A stretch of 64,000 nucleotides of DNA from Acheta domesticus (taxonomy: Eukaryota; Arthropoda; Insecta; Orthoptera; Gryllidae), in assembly GCA_031308135.1 (NCBI GenBank), contig JAHLJT010003656.1:76372698-76436697 (forward strand), read 5' to 3'. Of this stretch, positions 10,800-20,868 are shown in pieces. The translations under genes were made by a program, and so were the position numbers. Every line of letters begins with the position of its first letter. Position 1 is the first letter of the stretch. The notes below the pieces were generated by a model. That model was not told where the DNA came from and ran no database searches. It saw only the letters and a list, made by a program, of their open reading frames with translations.

Positions 10800-11260
10800 A
10801 TTAGTGATTCCGGGCGCGTCAGCTGCTATGGTTATTACACCGTAAGTGTTGTGCATGTTTGTTCCCTGGGGAGATGGCGGTGATTTTGCCCTGCTGAATG
10901 GTGAGATCCGGCACAGAACTAGAAGTCGGTTTTCTGGGTTTTCCCCATCCAGATTTATCCCAAAGCGAGGCACCACCCCAGCCGAGACAAGCTGTAGGTT
11001 TCCGACAAGTCCCTCAATATGTGTAGTAGACAGTAGAGCATGTAAGTGTAGGTATGTGTAAGTAAGGGGTGCGATTAGGACAACGAAGATAAAGGAAAGA
11101 TTGCGCAAGGTCCGTGGCTCCGTGGTCCATGGTCCGTGGCTAGGGAAAGCGATTCCAGCAGCCGGCCGCTAGAATTCTCCTCCAGACGGCGACTGAATTT
11201 GTCGTAGTGTCGTAAATCCTACCACTGCCGGAGCTCAAATCACAGGACCTCCCGTTCAGG
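10800..11260 (-). mobile_element. SINE-A copy, nearly complete
   Basis: It starts with the tail GATTAGTGATTCCGGGCGCG, then GTTATTACACCGTAAGTG, GGGGAGATGGCGGTGATTTT, GGTGAGATCCGGC, CACCCCAGCCGAGACAAGC, GTAAGGGGTGCGATTAGGAC, GGTCCGTGGC, CAGCCGGCCGCTAGAATTC, CTCCAGACGGCGACTGAA and CCTACCACTGCCGGAGCTC. The head ends in a decayed box B region (GGACCTCCCG). Internal short duplications of GGTCCGTGGC (11110-11141) are slippage changes special to this copy. Confidence 0.85.
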
Positions 11261-11985
11261 GAGAAAAATGAGTTCATATCCTGAGCCATTTCAGCGGGTT
11301 TTAAAATAGCGAAAATAAGGGTACAGCACTGAGAATGTCTCGTCATTGTAGCCAATTAGCGTTCACAAACACATGACGCGGGCAGGTTCTGAATGAGGAG
11401 TTTTAAAAGTGGATAGAGAAGGTAAAAGACTGCACTTCAACTGCAAGGAAAAGTGTTCAGCATTGTGCATCTTCTATCTGTGCACCCAATAATCGCTCAC
11501 AGATCATAGGACGCGGAAACGCCTTGAGTGATAGATAATGTTAATGGCGATCAGAGAAAGAAGTTGATTACTCTCCCAGTAAGAATGAAACAATTGTGTA
11601 GCACTGTGTAGCAATTCAACGATGATGCACTCACGGATCACATTATGTCTGTGGGCCCTGAGAGAGAGGGCCTTTTAAAAATGATCAGAGACACGATATA
11701 CAGAATATGCACTATGTTTTGCCATTTTAATAGGATTGTAGCCATTATTTCTCTACAAAATGTGTCAAAATTATTAAATGTTATTCTCTAAATTTTCAAA
11801 ATTTTGGAAATGCATTAAGTTTTATTGACCTAGTTTAAAATGAATGCAGTGAAACACTTATTACTTTCTGTTTCGGAGTAAAATAAAAGGGAAAGTACTT
11901 TCATGCGTGTCAAAATGTGAGCATGCGTAGAACATAGCGAGCGATTAAATAAGTATTAGTTTGCTCTTTAACCTTCACTTTATCA
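11261..11985. other. No feature seen
   Basis: Moderately A+T-rich sequence without open frames of note or recognised repeats. Confidence 0.5.
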
Positions 11986-12362
11986 TGCATTTTTATTTAT
12001 TTACTTATTGACTGATTTACTTGCTTATGGATTGATTGGTTTTATTTTTGATTGATTGATTTGCTTATGGATTGATTGGTTTGCCGTTTGATCGATTCAT
12101 TTGTTTATTGATTGATTGATTTTCTTATTGCTTGATTTGCTTATGGATTGATTCATTTGATAATGGATTGATTGATTTGCTTTTGATTGATTTGCTTTTA
12201 ATTTATTTTCTTATTGGTTCGTTCGTTCGTTGTCCTATCTCCACCTCTTACACATTCGTTCCTTCGTTCGTTTTTTCCTTCGTTCGTTCGTTGGTTCCTT
12301 CGCCCGCCCATTCGTTCATTCATTCATTTTATTTATTTATTGTATCTATTTATTTATTTATT
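11986..12362. repeat. Compound tetranucleotide tract
   Basis: From the left, GATT/TTGA repeats with inserted TTTGCTTATG spacers (11990-12220) give way to TTCG repeats (12218-12310), then ATTC (12310-12330), then TTTA (12330-12362). The GATT motif is the same as the 3' tail repeat of SINE-A, which may have seeded it. The tract ends where a CpG island begins. Confidence 0.9.
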
Positions 12363-12720
12363 GAGCTTCAGCCGTGTGGCCCAGTGCGCGCGTGGCGCCG
12401 GCGGGGCCTTTGAGCGCGCGGGCTGTTTCACACCTGAGCGCGCGCGCGCGCGTCGCTGCGTAATGAGGTGAGACCGCGTCTGCTCCTGGGGGGCGGGGAG
12501 GGGAGGGGGCGAGCGTGGTGCTGCAAACAAGTCGGCGGCGGCGACGGGAAGGATCTGCAAAGGAGGGCGTTTCTTTGCGCGCGCGCGCGGCATCCGTCTC
12601 CGAAGTTCCCGGACGCCCCGAGCGCCGCGCGCGCGGAGGTCCCGGGAGCGAAGCGCCGCGTCGCGTCGCGTCGCACCGCAGGAAATGAGTTCGTGGAGCG
12701 CAAAGGAAGTATCGGAGAGT
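12363..12720. promoter_or_regulatory. CpG island, candidate promoter
   Basis: About 360 bases of very GC- and CpG-rich DNA in an A+T-rich neighbourhood, with alternating CG runs (GAGCGCGCGCGCGCGCGTCG near 12434 and TGCGCGCGCGCGCGG near 12576). A plus-strand G-run series at 12488-12509 fits a G-quadruplex and Sp1-like boxes. Frames are open on both strands because of base composition. An unmethylated promoter or first exon is plausible but nothing proves transcription or direction. Confidence 0.45.
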
Positions 12721-13247
12721 CTTGAGTTCATTTTAATATCGGAAACTGCTTGTGTGTTGGAGAGCTTTTTTTTGCGGGGGAATAGGGCGGGAAGTTAATA
12801 ACAGGTCGATATTACTGTGGGATACCTTAGATTCAATTTTGAAGTCAATTTTTCATCAGCTTTCCGGACAGAGAGGGAAACAGCAGCACGATTCTTTTTA
12901 CCGTGGTTTTAAAATGAGGAGATAATGGAGGAGATAAAGTCAGATGATTTTCTGATGCGCATTCTATTGAAGTTAGTATGATAAAAGTATTACCAGGCAA
13001 AGAAATAAATGATGCTCTATGATTAAATATATTTATTGCTTTGGAGAATGTGATAAATTGTTGTCATGTCATGATATGTAAAGCAATGATATGTATCAAT
13101 ATTAATGTATATGTACAGTTGTAAATGAGATATGACCATGCAGTCTCATAGCGATCTAAAATAAATTAAATACAAATAGAAAAAGAAGTGAATACGCTCT
13201 ACATTTTATGTCGTAGAGGAAAGAACAAGAGCTTGGAGTAGCTACAA
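12721..13247. other. No feature seen; A+T-rich
   Basis: A+T-rich sequence directly downstream of the CpG island. No splice-supported exon or repeat could be identified. Confidence 0.5.
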
Positions 13248-13457
13248 GACAGTCCAAACCAGCCACAGCTATCCTCCCTCTATTCGTAAATGTTAATATA
13301 TCTATTTTGGAGTAAGTATGGTTCATTTTGAAACTTCTTCAATCCTTCGTACAAATCATTAAGACATATTGTAACGAGATATGCCTCATTTTTATCAAAA
13401 TCGAGACATTAACATTTACAAACACTGGGAGGCTGGTTGTGGCTCGTGTGGACTGTC
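13248..13457. mobile_element. Foldback/MITE, ~210 bp, ~50 bp inverted arms
   Basis: The left arm at 13248-13298 (GACAGTCCAAACCAGCCACA ... CGTAAATGTTAATAT) is the inverted counterpart of the right arm at 13408-13457 (ATTAACATTTACAAACACTG ... GTGTGGACTGTC), about 80% identical. The ~110-bp loop is A+T-rich and noncoding. The superfamily is not clear because no target duplication could be fixed. A further GACTGTCCAC motif at 13484 suggests a second decayed copy or extended end. Confidence 0.7.
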
Positions 13458-13891
13458 TAGTCGGAGGGACTGAAGAACTGTAGACTGTCCACTAGATGAC
13501 CGGTGCTCATATACTTAAACGTAATTAATGGACCCCGGAAGTTTGGATTTTTTTACGATTTTATGGCTTCTAACGATAGGAACCACTTCATTATACTGCT
13601 GAAGTTGTTTTAATTGATTTTCATTTTGCCTTTTTTTGCCTCTTTTAGCCTGTTTTAGCTTGTGATGCCTATTTTGGTTATTTTGGCTTATTTTTGCCTT
13701 TTTCTTCTTTTTTCGTCATTATTTTCCTTGATTTATTCTGGCACTGATCTCGATCGAGCTGAAAACATACCAGAAAGCCTGGGCAATATGAAGGCATGGA
13801 GTCTTTCTGTGGAATCGGAGGTCCCAGGGTCAGAAAATGTTAAAAATCTATGAGAGAAAAAAGATGATAACAGTCAAGATTTTTAATTTTT
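13458..13891. other. T-rich stretch with repeated TTTTNGCCT motifs
   Basis: Between 13615 and 13710 the motif TTTTTGCC/TTTTAGCC recurs about seven times in a T-rich context. It is a low-complexity degenerate tandem repeat. A 63-codon frame at 13662 is a product of this composition. Confidence 0.5.
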
Positions 13892-14395
13892 ACTTTCCCG
13901 TATACGTACGTATACACGGAGTGATATACGTAGTATAGGGAAAGTTATGTAATGCTGCGCGAAAAAATGGCCAATTTTCGGCGGAAAAAAATTCATTGCC
14001 GGGCCGTGATAACGAAAAAGTGGATAAAACTAGTTACTAAATTAAGAAAAAAAATCCCCTAAGCCAGGTGGCCAGAAGGTGTAGCCAGAAACCCTCTTTT
14101 GTGGGTCAATTGATATCGAAAAACCAATTGAAAGGAAAACGTCCGTCTGTCCGTCTGTCTGTCTGTCCATCCGTCTGTCTGTCTGTCTGTCTGTCCGTCC
14201 GTCTGAGAACGCTGCTAGCGCCTAAACCATACGTACGATTTCTTCCAAAATGGATATTCCCCAGTCGATCTTGTTCTAGTCGAAACTTTGAGATTTTGAA
14301 AAAGATTCTTCAAAATTTGGGGGGTACTTTACACGAAGCCCCCCCCCAACATTTTCAAACTTTTCTCAAAAACAGCTCCAAATGTTTTCTTTAAA
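13892..14395 (+). repeat. Family B repeat, copy 1
   Basis: It begins with a palindromic terminus from ACTTTCCC (13892) to GGGAAAGT (13945) centred on TACGTACGTATAC. It continues with TTATGTAATGCTGCGCGAAA, a GTGGGTCAATTGATATCGAA block, ACCAATTGAAAG, and a (GTCTGTCC)n tract at 14140-14205. The same blocks in the same order occur inverted at 33371-33799, which marks an interspersed repeat. Its class is unknown to me and it has no coding capacity. Confidence 0.75.
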
Positions 14396-15355
14396 TTTGT
14401 TTACATTGCAGGCGTTTGGTTTGTCCACTCACGAGGAATCCTTTCGTACATTTGTGTAAGGCCTCCAATCCCTTTTGAGATTACAGCTCTATGTATATGT
14501 TATGTACCCTTCTCGGTGCCAGAGATTACGCGAGCCTGAAGAATGAAAATTCCGCTTTCACTGGTTCGCAATAGCATTTCGTAGAGTTAGCTTCGCAAGT
14601 AAAACAAATTCATAGTCATCATAACGGGTGGTGCTATCACGATTACGCAGAAATTATCGTTTCCTTCCACATGAGTGATACCGTAAATTTTTGAGTTTGA
14701 ATAAAAATATGAACCATTTGAATTATCAATTTTTACCATTAATTCTTTTAAATAATGATTTTTCATTATTTAAATATCTTTTGCACCTCTACTTTAGCCA
14801 GAATAAAAGCCTTTTTGTTTGCCTATTTTAGTAAAAAAAATGCCTTTGAAATGAACTTCCGGGCTCTACTTACTAAGCGGAAAAATGTATTGAGAGAATG
14901 GTTATTATTATTTGAAGCAAGTCATTTTCATTACAGATTGATAAGTCACAAAAAATGAATTACACGTACGGGTTAAACACGCTTTTTCTGAAAGCAAGCT
15001 ATCTTTGCAAGTTCTCATTTAAAGTAGCATTCAAATTAATAAAGAGAATATTCGTGATGACAAAAATATAAATTGACATAAATCAACTAGCCAAAAATTA
15101 TGAATAATGCAATCAATATCCGGATGCTGGAAGCGCCGGGTGAAAACAGGCTTTAATTAAGTTTGCGTGAAAAATGCAGGAAGTTAATCGGGGACAAGGA
15201 GCCATTAAATAAATTTTGTAGCGACGTCGGTGGCGGCACCGTCCAGAAGTTTACGGCGCCGCAAAGCGGGTGGCACGAGGGAGGGAAGGGGCAAATGAAA
15301 ATATACATAGGAGCCTGCAGGCGCTAAATTTACAGGTGATGGCCCTGCGGCGGCT
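14396..15355. other. No supported gene; A+T-rich
   Basis: A+T-rich. TTAGCC/TTTTGCCT words at 14790-14850 recall the stretch at 13615-13710. No gene seen. Confidence 0.5.
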
Positions 15356-15626
15356 GCTAGGATGAGGGCGAGGACGAGGACGGGAAAGAGGACGGGGAAG
15401 AGTACCGAGACGTGGATGAGGATGAGGAAAGGGACAAGGACAAGCACAAGGACGAAGACAAAGACAAAGACGAGGACGGGAACGGGGTCGGGAACAAGAA
15501 CACGGACGGAGAAAGGGACGAGGACAGGGACGAGGTCAAGGACGAGGACGAGGACGGGACGGGACGAGGTCAGGCGGGGACAGGGTCGGGTACAGGGACA
15601 GAGACCGGGACGAGGATGAAGTTGAA

Positions 15627-15657
<31 letters not shown>

Positions 15658-15850
15658 GGACAAGGTCGGGCGGGGACGAGGTCGGGATCGGGGACGGGGA
15701 CGGAGACGGAGACTGGAACTGGGACGAGGACGAAAACAGAGACGGGACGGGGACGAGGACAAGTACGGGTAGGGGTACGGGTTCGAGGACGACGGGAACA
15801 AAGGCAAGGTCGGGATGGAAGCAGGAGTTGAGACGGAGGCGGAAGAGGGT
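15356..15850. repeat. GRGACG-type hexanucleotide satellite
   Basis: About 490 bases of variants of GAGGACGGGAC and GACGAGGAC repeated in six-base steps. Because the unit is a multiple of three, long frames stay open on both strands (for example 15412-15831 +, rich in DED/GTR, and 15205-15807 -, rich in PRP). I treat these as repeat artefacts. Confidence 0.9.
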
Positions 15851-16164
15851 ACGAGTGCGACGGGGGCAGTGGAGTGGTGGCATTCGCGGGGGCCGAGGAG
15901 GGAGTGGGTATGAGCCTATCTTAAATGAAACTACCCCTAAAACAAAAGACAAGTTGAGATACATCAGAATTGACAGAACTTTAACTTATCTCAAATTTTA
16001 CTTTTTCTTTTAAAACGTACTTACGTAGTACAGAATAAGTATATTACTGCAACGGAAAGAGACGTTATTTCCTCAGAAAAAAGACCTCTTATTGTTGGTC
16101 TATGATACCAAAACATCAGTATCGTGTTGTTATATGTAATAGAAAAACTTCCTCTAACTCGTTG
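15851..16164. other. No feature seen
   Basis: Transition from the GC-rich satellite into A+T-rich sequence with nothing recognisable. Confidence 0.5.
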
Positions 16165-16440
16165 TGTAGACAGAACACGCGTTTAAGGGGTGCTTAATAA
16201 TAAAAAAACGATAACGATCAAACGTGTCTTCCATCTGTCTATCCATCCGTCGGTCTGTTTACTGTCCATGGTCATCATTACGGTCATCACGTTCGGACGT
16301 TTTTCTTCAAAACAGATATTCCCCGATCAATATGCGGCAGATCATGAACGGTCTAATACTGTCGCAAAAACCCTTCCAACGCTTCACGATACTTAAAAAT
16401 TTACATTTATGAGTTTTGAAAGGTGCTGACCAGTTTGGCA
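16165..16440 (+). repeat. Family B-like repeat, diverged fragment
   Basis: It shares the order of a CTGTCTATCCATCCGTC tract (16235), a CGTTCGGACGTTTTTCTTC block, AACAGATATTCCCCGATCAA (compare ATGGATATTCCCCAGTCGAT at 14251), and a long A-rich tail with family B copy 1. The palindromic end is missing. Similarity is partial, so this may be a related subfamily. Confidence 0.55.
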
Positions 16441-16795
16441 AAATTTCATGATAATCCGCGTATTCAGCACGCTAAATTTTGCGTGTGAGGAGAATGATTG
16501 TGAATGAATTCTACAAAAGAAGGTAACTTATCAGAACGCTCAATATCATTAGAAACGTTAGTACATTATTGTCGCAAAGACGATCTTTTGTATAACAAGA
16601 AGAAAATGCGCACACTGTAAAAATTATTTGTCTTGAACATGGAATATGTTCCTTCACATTTTCAAAAAGTACATTACACTGCTTTAACCTATATTTAGGG
16701 TAATCACTTCAAAAACGTCTTTAATTACACGGTTGTCAACACAAATTTGAATTTAAACATAATCGCATAAGTCCTTTGTACGGACCAAAAAACGT
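16441..16795. other. No feature seen; A+T-rich
   Basis: A+T-rich sequence without recognisable elements. Confidence 0.5.
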
Positions 16796-17115
16796 TCTGC
16801 CCATCAACGGCCCGTGACCTCCCAGTGCAGGAAGTGCGTAATGACGTCTGCGCAGAGAGCGCCGAAGTCACAGGTGGGCGGGGCCGGGGCGGCAGCGCCT
16901 GCTCCCGAGTGCCTGCGTTGATATGCGGCTGCTGAATGGCGAGGAAGTGCAGGTGCCAGCGTTTCCGGCGATGATGGCGGTGGCTGCGAAGTGTCTTGCG
17001 GCGGAGGCTGCGGGCGGGGGTGGGGGTGGGGGTGGGGGCGGGGGCGGGGGGCGCCTGCGCAGACCGCATGCGGCAGGGCGGAGGATCCGGCGGAAGCGGC
17101 GAGGGCGCCGTTAGA
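16796..17115. promoter_or_regulatory. CpG island with promoter-like motifs and G-quadruplex tract
   Basis: A GC-rich block with motifs common in CpG-island promoters: TGACGT (CRE-like, 16841), TCTGCGCAGAG (16847), GGGCGGGGCCGGGGCGG (Sp1-like, 16874), and GCGCCTGCGCAGAC (NRF1-like, ~17050). A run of seven or more G-tracts at 17016-17051 can form a quadruplex. Open frames occur on both strands (16923-17114 + and 16725-17069 -) without known domains. A promoter is plausible; direction and gene are unknown. Confidence 0.45.
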
Positions 17116-17159
17116 GGGCGGCGGCGGCGGCGGCGCCGGAAATGAGATCGATGATTGAG

Positions 17160-17905
17160 AGGCGCGCGCCGCCTAATGCGAGCGACCGCCCGCCCGGCGC
17201 TGACGGAGCAGCAGGCGAAGGCGGAGAAGTAGGCGCAGGCGGGGAAGTAGGTGGACGCAGGTAAGCAGGCGCAAAAGTAGCTGGAAGCAGGGAAGTAGGC
17301 GGAGGCGGGGAAGCAGGCCGAGGCGGGGAAGCAGGCGCAAAAGTAGATGGAGGCGGGGAAGCAGGCGCAAAAGTAGGTGAAGGCGGTGAAGTAGGCGGAG
17401 GCAGGGAAGCAGACGCAAAAGTAGGTGGAGGCAGGAAAGTAGGCGGAGGCGGGTAAGTAGGTAGAGGCGGGGAAGTAGAAGGAGGCAGGGAAGTAGGCGG
17501 AGGTGGGGAAGCAGACGCAAAAGTAGGTGGAGACGGGGAAGTAGGCGGAGGCGGGGAAGTAGGCGGAGGCGGGGAAGCAGGCGCAAAAGTAGGTGGAGGC
17601 GGAAAAGAAGTCGGAGGCGGGTAAGCTGAGTCAAAAGTAGGTGGAGGCGGGGAAGTAGGCGGAGCCGGGGAAGTATGCTTAGGCGGGGAAATACGCGAAT
17701 GCGGGGGACAAGGCGAATGTGGGGAAGTAAGCAAATGTGAAACTAGGCGGAGGCGGGGAAGAGGGGGGAAGGTGGGGAAGTAGATGGTGACGGGGAAGTA
17801 TGTGAACGCGGGGAAGTAGGTGGTGGCGGAAAAGTAGGCAAAAACGGATGTAGGCCTTTGCGGGGAAGTAGGCGGATTCAACATAAGATGAAAATTCAAT
17901 ATTGT
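17160..17905. repeat. 18-bp GC-rich minisatellite with higher-order units
   Basis: The unit is close to GGCGGAGGCGGGGAAGTA, repeated about 40 times. In the middle a second unit type, GGCGCAAAAGTA, alternates with it to make ~30-36 bp higher-order units (about 17260-17600). The unit is a multiple of three, so the minus strand stays open from 17914 to 17111 (267 codons, hexapeptide-like PPPPTS/FAPASP repeats). A second minus frame is also open, which argues for composition rather than selection. Confidence 0.9.
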
Positions 17906-19645
17906 TCTAGCCAATGAGCTGGACGTCTCCTGATATTCGTCTACCTGCCAAAACCAGAGTGAATTTATACCAATCAGGGGCGCAATGCCAGAAATATCTT
18001 CTTCGGAAACTTTTTTGAAAAATTTCTACTACATGTTAATTGATAAAAAGAGATTATCTTCAGCAGACCTTAAAATTTTGTACCGTCAGCGGCGTCAGAC
18101 CGAGCTACATAGTTCGTGTCGAACATATGACGAGTCGTCGGCATCCGGAGGTACGAACCACCGATCTCGCAACTGCATACACCAAAGCGTCCGTTAGGAT
18201 CGCGACAACGCCGCCTGGCAATTGGCAACGCTGGCCTCGTGCAGCGAGGAGAGGAGTGAGAAGGAGGCGCGTGCCAGCGGGAGACGCGCCGCGCCGAATC
18301 GAAAGCAGAATCGAACCCCGATCCTGCGCTGCGCACTGCTCACACGCGAAAGTGGCCAATAGCACCAAATCCAATTGAAATGGTGAAAGTCTCGGATAAT
18401 GGACTTTTCTTTTGCTGATTTGGGATCGTATTTCAATTACACCTACGGTTGCCAAAACAGATTCAACATAAACCATAGTTTCAATCAATTACCAATTGTG
18501 ACGCACTTCTATTTTGAAATAAATATTCATGATGAAATAAAATGAAGGTTCATGTTGAAATAATCTGTAATTTATGTGTGTAAAAATGTCACCTTTCTGG
18601 AGATTTCTCTTTGAATTTTTTTATTCCGATCAACTAAATCTATTTATATTCGTAAATATGTTTCGCGGATTTTATCCTCACATTTTTTCATAATATTACT
18701 CGGCAAAATTAATTTTGGTGGGTGAAATTTTATAAACAAGTGGTGCTACAGAATGGCACAGACTTTCTTGTAGTAAAGTTTTCTAATTTCCTTGGTGTGG
18801 GTTGGCTTTAAGGTCTTCTTCCATCCTCTTGACAGCTGCCATTTTTTCGCGCCCCAAAAACATTTTTTCCAATTTCTCAATTTTTCGGTTTCCTAATGGT
18901 AGAACTAAAATATTGCTTTAAGAATATTACAGAAGAGTAAAACCTTGTCAGAAATGGCATATTTCATTGAAAAATTTGGAGTCTTTTTTTTTTTAAAGAA
19001 AGGCGTTCTTGCATTATTGTAAATGAAAAATTTGGAGCTCCTTTCCTCAGAAAATTTTTGAGTTAGAAAAAAATTTCATTTGAAGCAATCAAACACATGT
19101 ATAATAGAGTTTACTAATTGCTGGAAATGTGCGTATTAATGGTGTGAGAGATATTAAAAAAAATTTCTGTAATTTTTGAAGAAACAAAAGAATATGTCAA
19201 AATGAACATTACCTCCTATTAAAAGGGTGTAATTAGTTTTCATAGAAAACGGTTGAGAACGTACTACTAAATATGCATTGAAAGTAAAGACTGTTTAACG
19301 TAGATAGTCATCTACCAGACAACAATTTCACAGATTCTTTTACCCGACTACGTTTTCATAGTTATAGATGACCCTTCATAATAGTTATTTGAGCAGAAGA
19401 AAGAAATATCTGAAACATACAGTAACACAGTGTATTGACAAGATCTCTGTTCGCAATAGTTATTTATGCACCAAGAGCGTTATAATGGTTCTAAAGATGG
19501 AGGGAGATTTGTCCCCGCCCGACCATTAGAACGAGTGAAAACAATAAGGCCCAAGGTTTATACAAGAGTTTTTCACTTAATTTTAAAGATTCATATTTAC
19601 TTATTAACTAGATGTTAATTTGACTCGGTTCGACTTTTCCTATTT
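17906..19645. other. No supported gene; CpG-rich patch at 18090-18360
   Basis: The patch 18090-18360 is CpG-rich. On the minus strand it has two sequences like a tRNA box B (GGTTCGTACC near 18150 and GGGTTCGATTC near 18316), but no box A at the right distance, so I do not call a tRNA or SINE. The rest is A+T-rich and featureless. Confidence 0.4.
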
Positions 19646-19649
19646 CCCT

Positions 19650-19936
19650 TCCATTATTCCCTTTGGTAATTCCCTTTCATAATTCCCACTCATAATTGCC
19701 TCTCATAATTTCCTCTCACAATTTCCTCTCATAATTTCCTCTCATAATTCCCTCTCATAATTCCCTCTCATAACTCCCTCTCATAACTCCCTCTCATAAT
19801 ACCCTCTCATAATCCCCTCTCGTAATTCCCTCTCATAATTCCCTCTCATAATTCTCTCTCTCATAATCCCCTCTCATAATTTCATCCCATGATTTCCTCT
19901 CATAATTCCTTCTCATTCATTCCCTCTCATAATTTC
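19650..19936. repeat. 13-bp minisatellite
   Basis: About 20 copies of a unit near TCATAATTCCCTC, with variants TTTCC, CCCC and ACTCC. Thirteen is not a multiple of three and no frame stays open. Confidence 0.95.
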
Positions 19937-20137
19937 TTCCACATGTAGTATCTTTCAACTGTTTTCATATTTCTCTCTTAACTACGATCCTCTTGATTCA
20001 AGTAAATTATGCTGTTTATAGAGCTCAGAATCGAAAGCAGCAAGCAATAACGCATCAGTAAAAAATAAATACATTTTTTGTCTTATTCAATTTCTCTACT
20101 CTAATAATTTGGCCAAGTCTGTAAGTCACAGTACAAT

Positions 20138-20570
20138 GGTGGCGCTGACGGCGGCGATAACTGTGGCAGTGGCGGCGATGACGGCAACGGCGGTGGTGAT
20201 GGCGATGGCGGAGGCAACGGTGGAGGCGGAAGCGGACACGGAGGTGAATCCGGCGGTGGCGATGGCGATCATGGAGGCGGAGGCGGCGGTGGTGGTGGCG
20301 GAGACGGAGGCGGTGGTGGTGGCGGGGGCGGAGGCGGTGGGGGCGGGGGCGGGGCCGGTGGTGGGAGCGGGGGCGGAAGCGGCGGTGGTGGGGGCGGAGG
20401 CGGCGGTGGTGATGGCGATTGTGGAGGCGACGGCGGCAGTGGCGGTGGCGGGGAGGGAGGCGGCGGTTGCGATGGTGGGGGCGGAGACGGTGATGGCGGA
20501 GGCGGTGATGGCGGAGGCGGTGATGGCGGAGGCGGAGGTAGAGGTGGCGGTGGCGGTGGCGGCTGCGGCG
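20138..20570. repeat. GGN-GGC low-complexity repeat
   Basis: Imperfect GGC/GGT/GGA/GAT triplet repeat, G-rich on the plus strand, with many runs able to form quadruplexes. Five of six frames are long because the array lacks stops. In the plus frame starting at 20108 it reads as almost pure glycine with scattered Asp, Ser and Cys and stays open until TAG at 20966-20968, 286 codons with no ATG before the repeat. Confidence 0.85.
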
Positions 20571-20868
20571 GGCTGCCTGCCTCGGGGCGACCGCCCGGGT
20601 GTCGCGGCGGTGCGGCGTGGCACCCCGGGGCCGCAGGGCGAAGGGCTGTTTGCCCAAGGGCTCGGGAGGACTCGAGCCCGGATCAACGCGCCCCGCCCCC
20701 GCCTTCTCAGCACAAACATCCACCGCCCCCTTCCCTCCGCGATCTGCTTAGGAGACGAGCAGCCGGGTTTGCGCTCGGAGTTTTCGGCCGCGCTCGTGGA
20801 ATGCGACCGACCCCACAACATGATCCCTGCAGACCCGCGCGAGATGTATTGAAGGGGCCAACGATTCA
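20571..20868. promoter_or_regulatory. CpG-rich unique sequence beside the GGN repeat
   Basis: High-CpG unique sequence such as GGGGCGACCGCCCGGGTGTC, GGCGGTGCGGCGTGG and CTCGTGGAATGCGACCG. It could be part of a CpG-island promoter or an exon encoding the tail of the glycine-rich frame. No splice site or start decides the matter. Confidence 0.35.

Noticed and set aside
10683..11108. 141-codon minus-strand frame
   Set aside because: Covers the SINE-A copy at 10800-11260 and its flank; no domain.
15205..15964. Arg/Pro/Ser-rich and Asp/Glu-rich open frames of up to 200 codons
   Set aside because: All frames of a stop-free six-base repeat stay open; no start, domain or codon signal favours one.
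17173..17634. Leu/Arg-rich 153-codon frame
   Set aside because: Second minus-strand frame of the same 18-bp minisatellite.
18120..18340. tRNA-like box B motifs on the minus strand
   Set aside because: No box A at a usable distance and no cloverleaf could be drawn.
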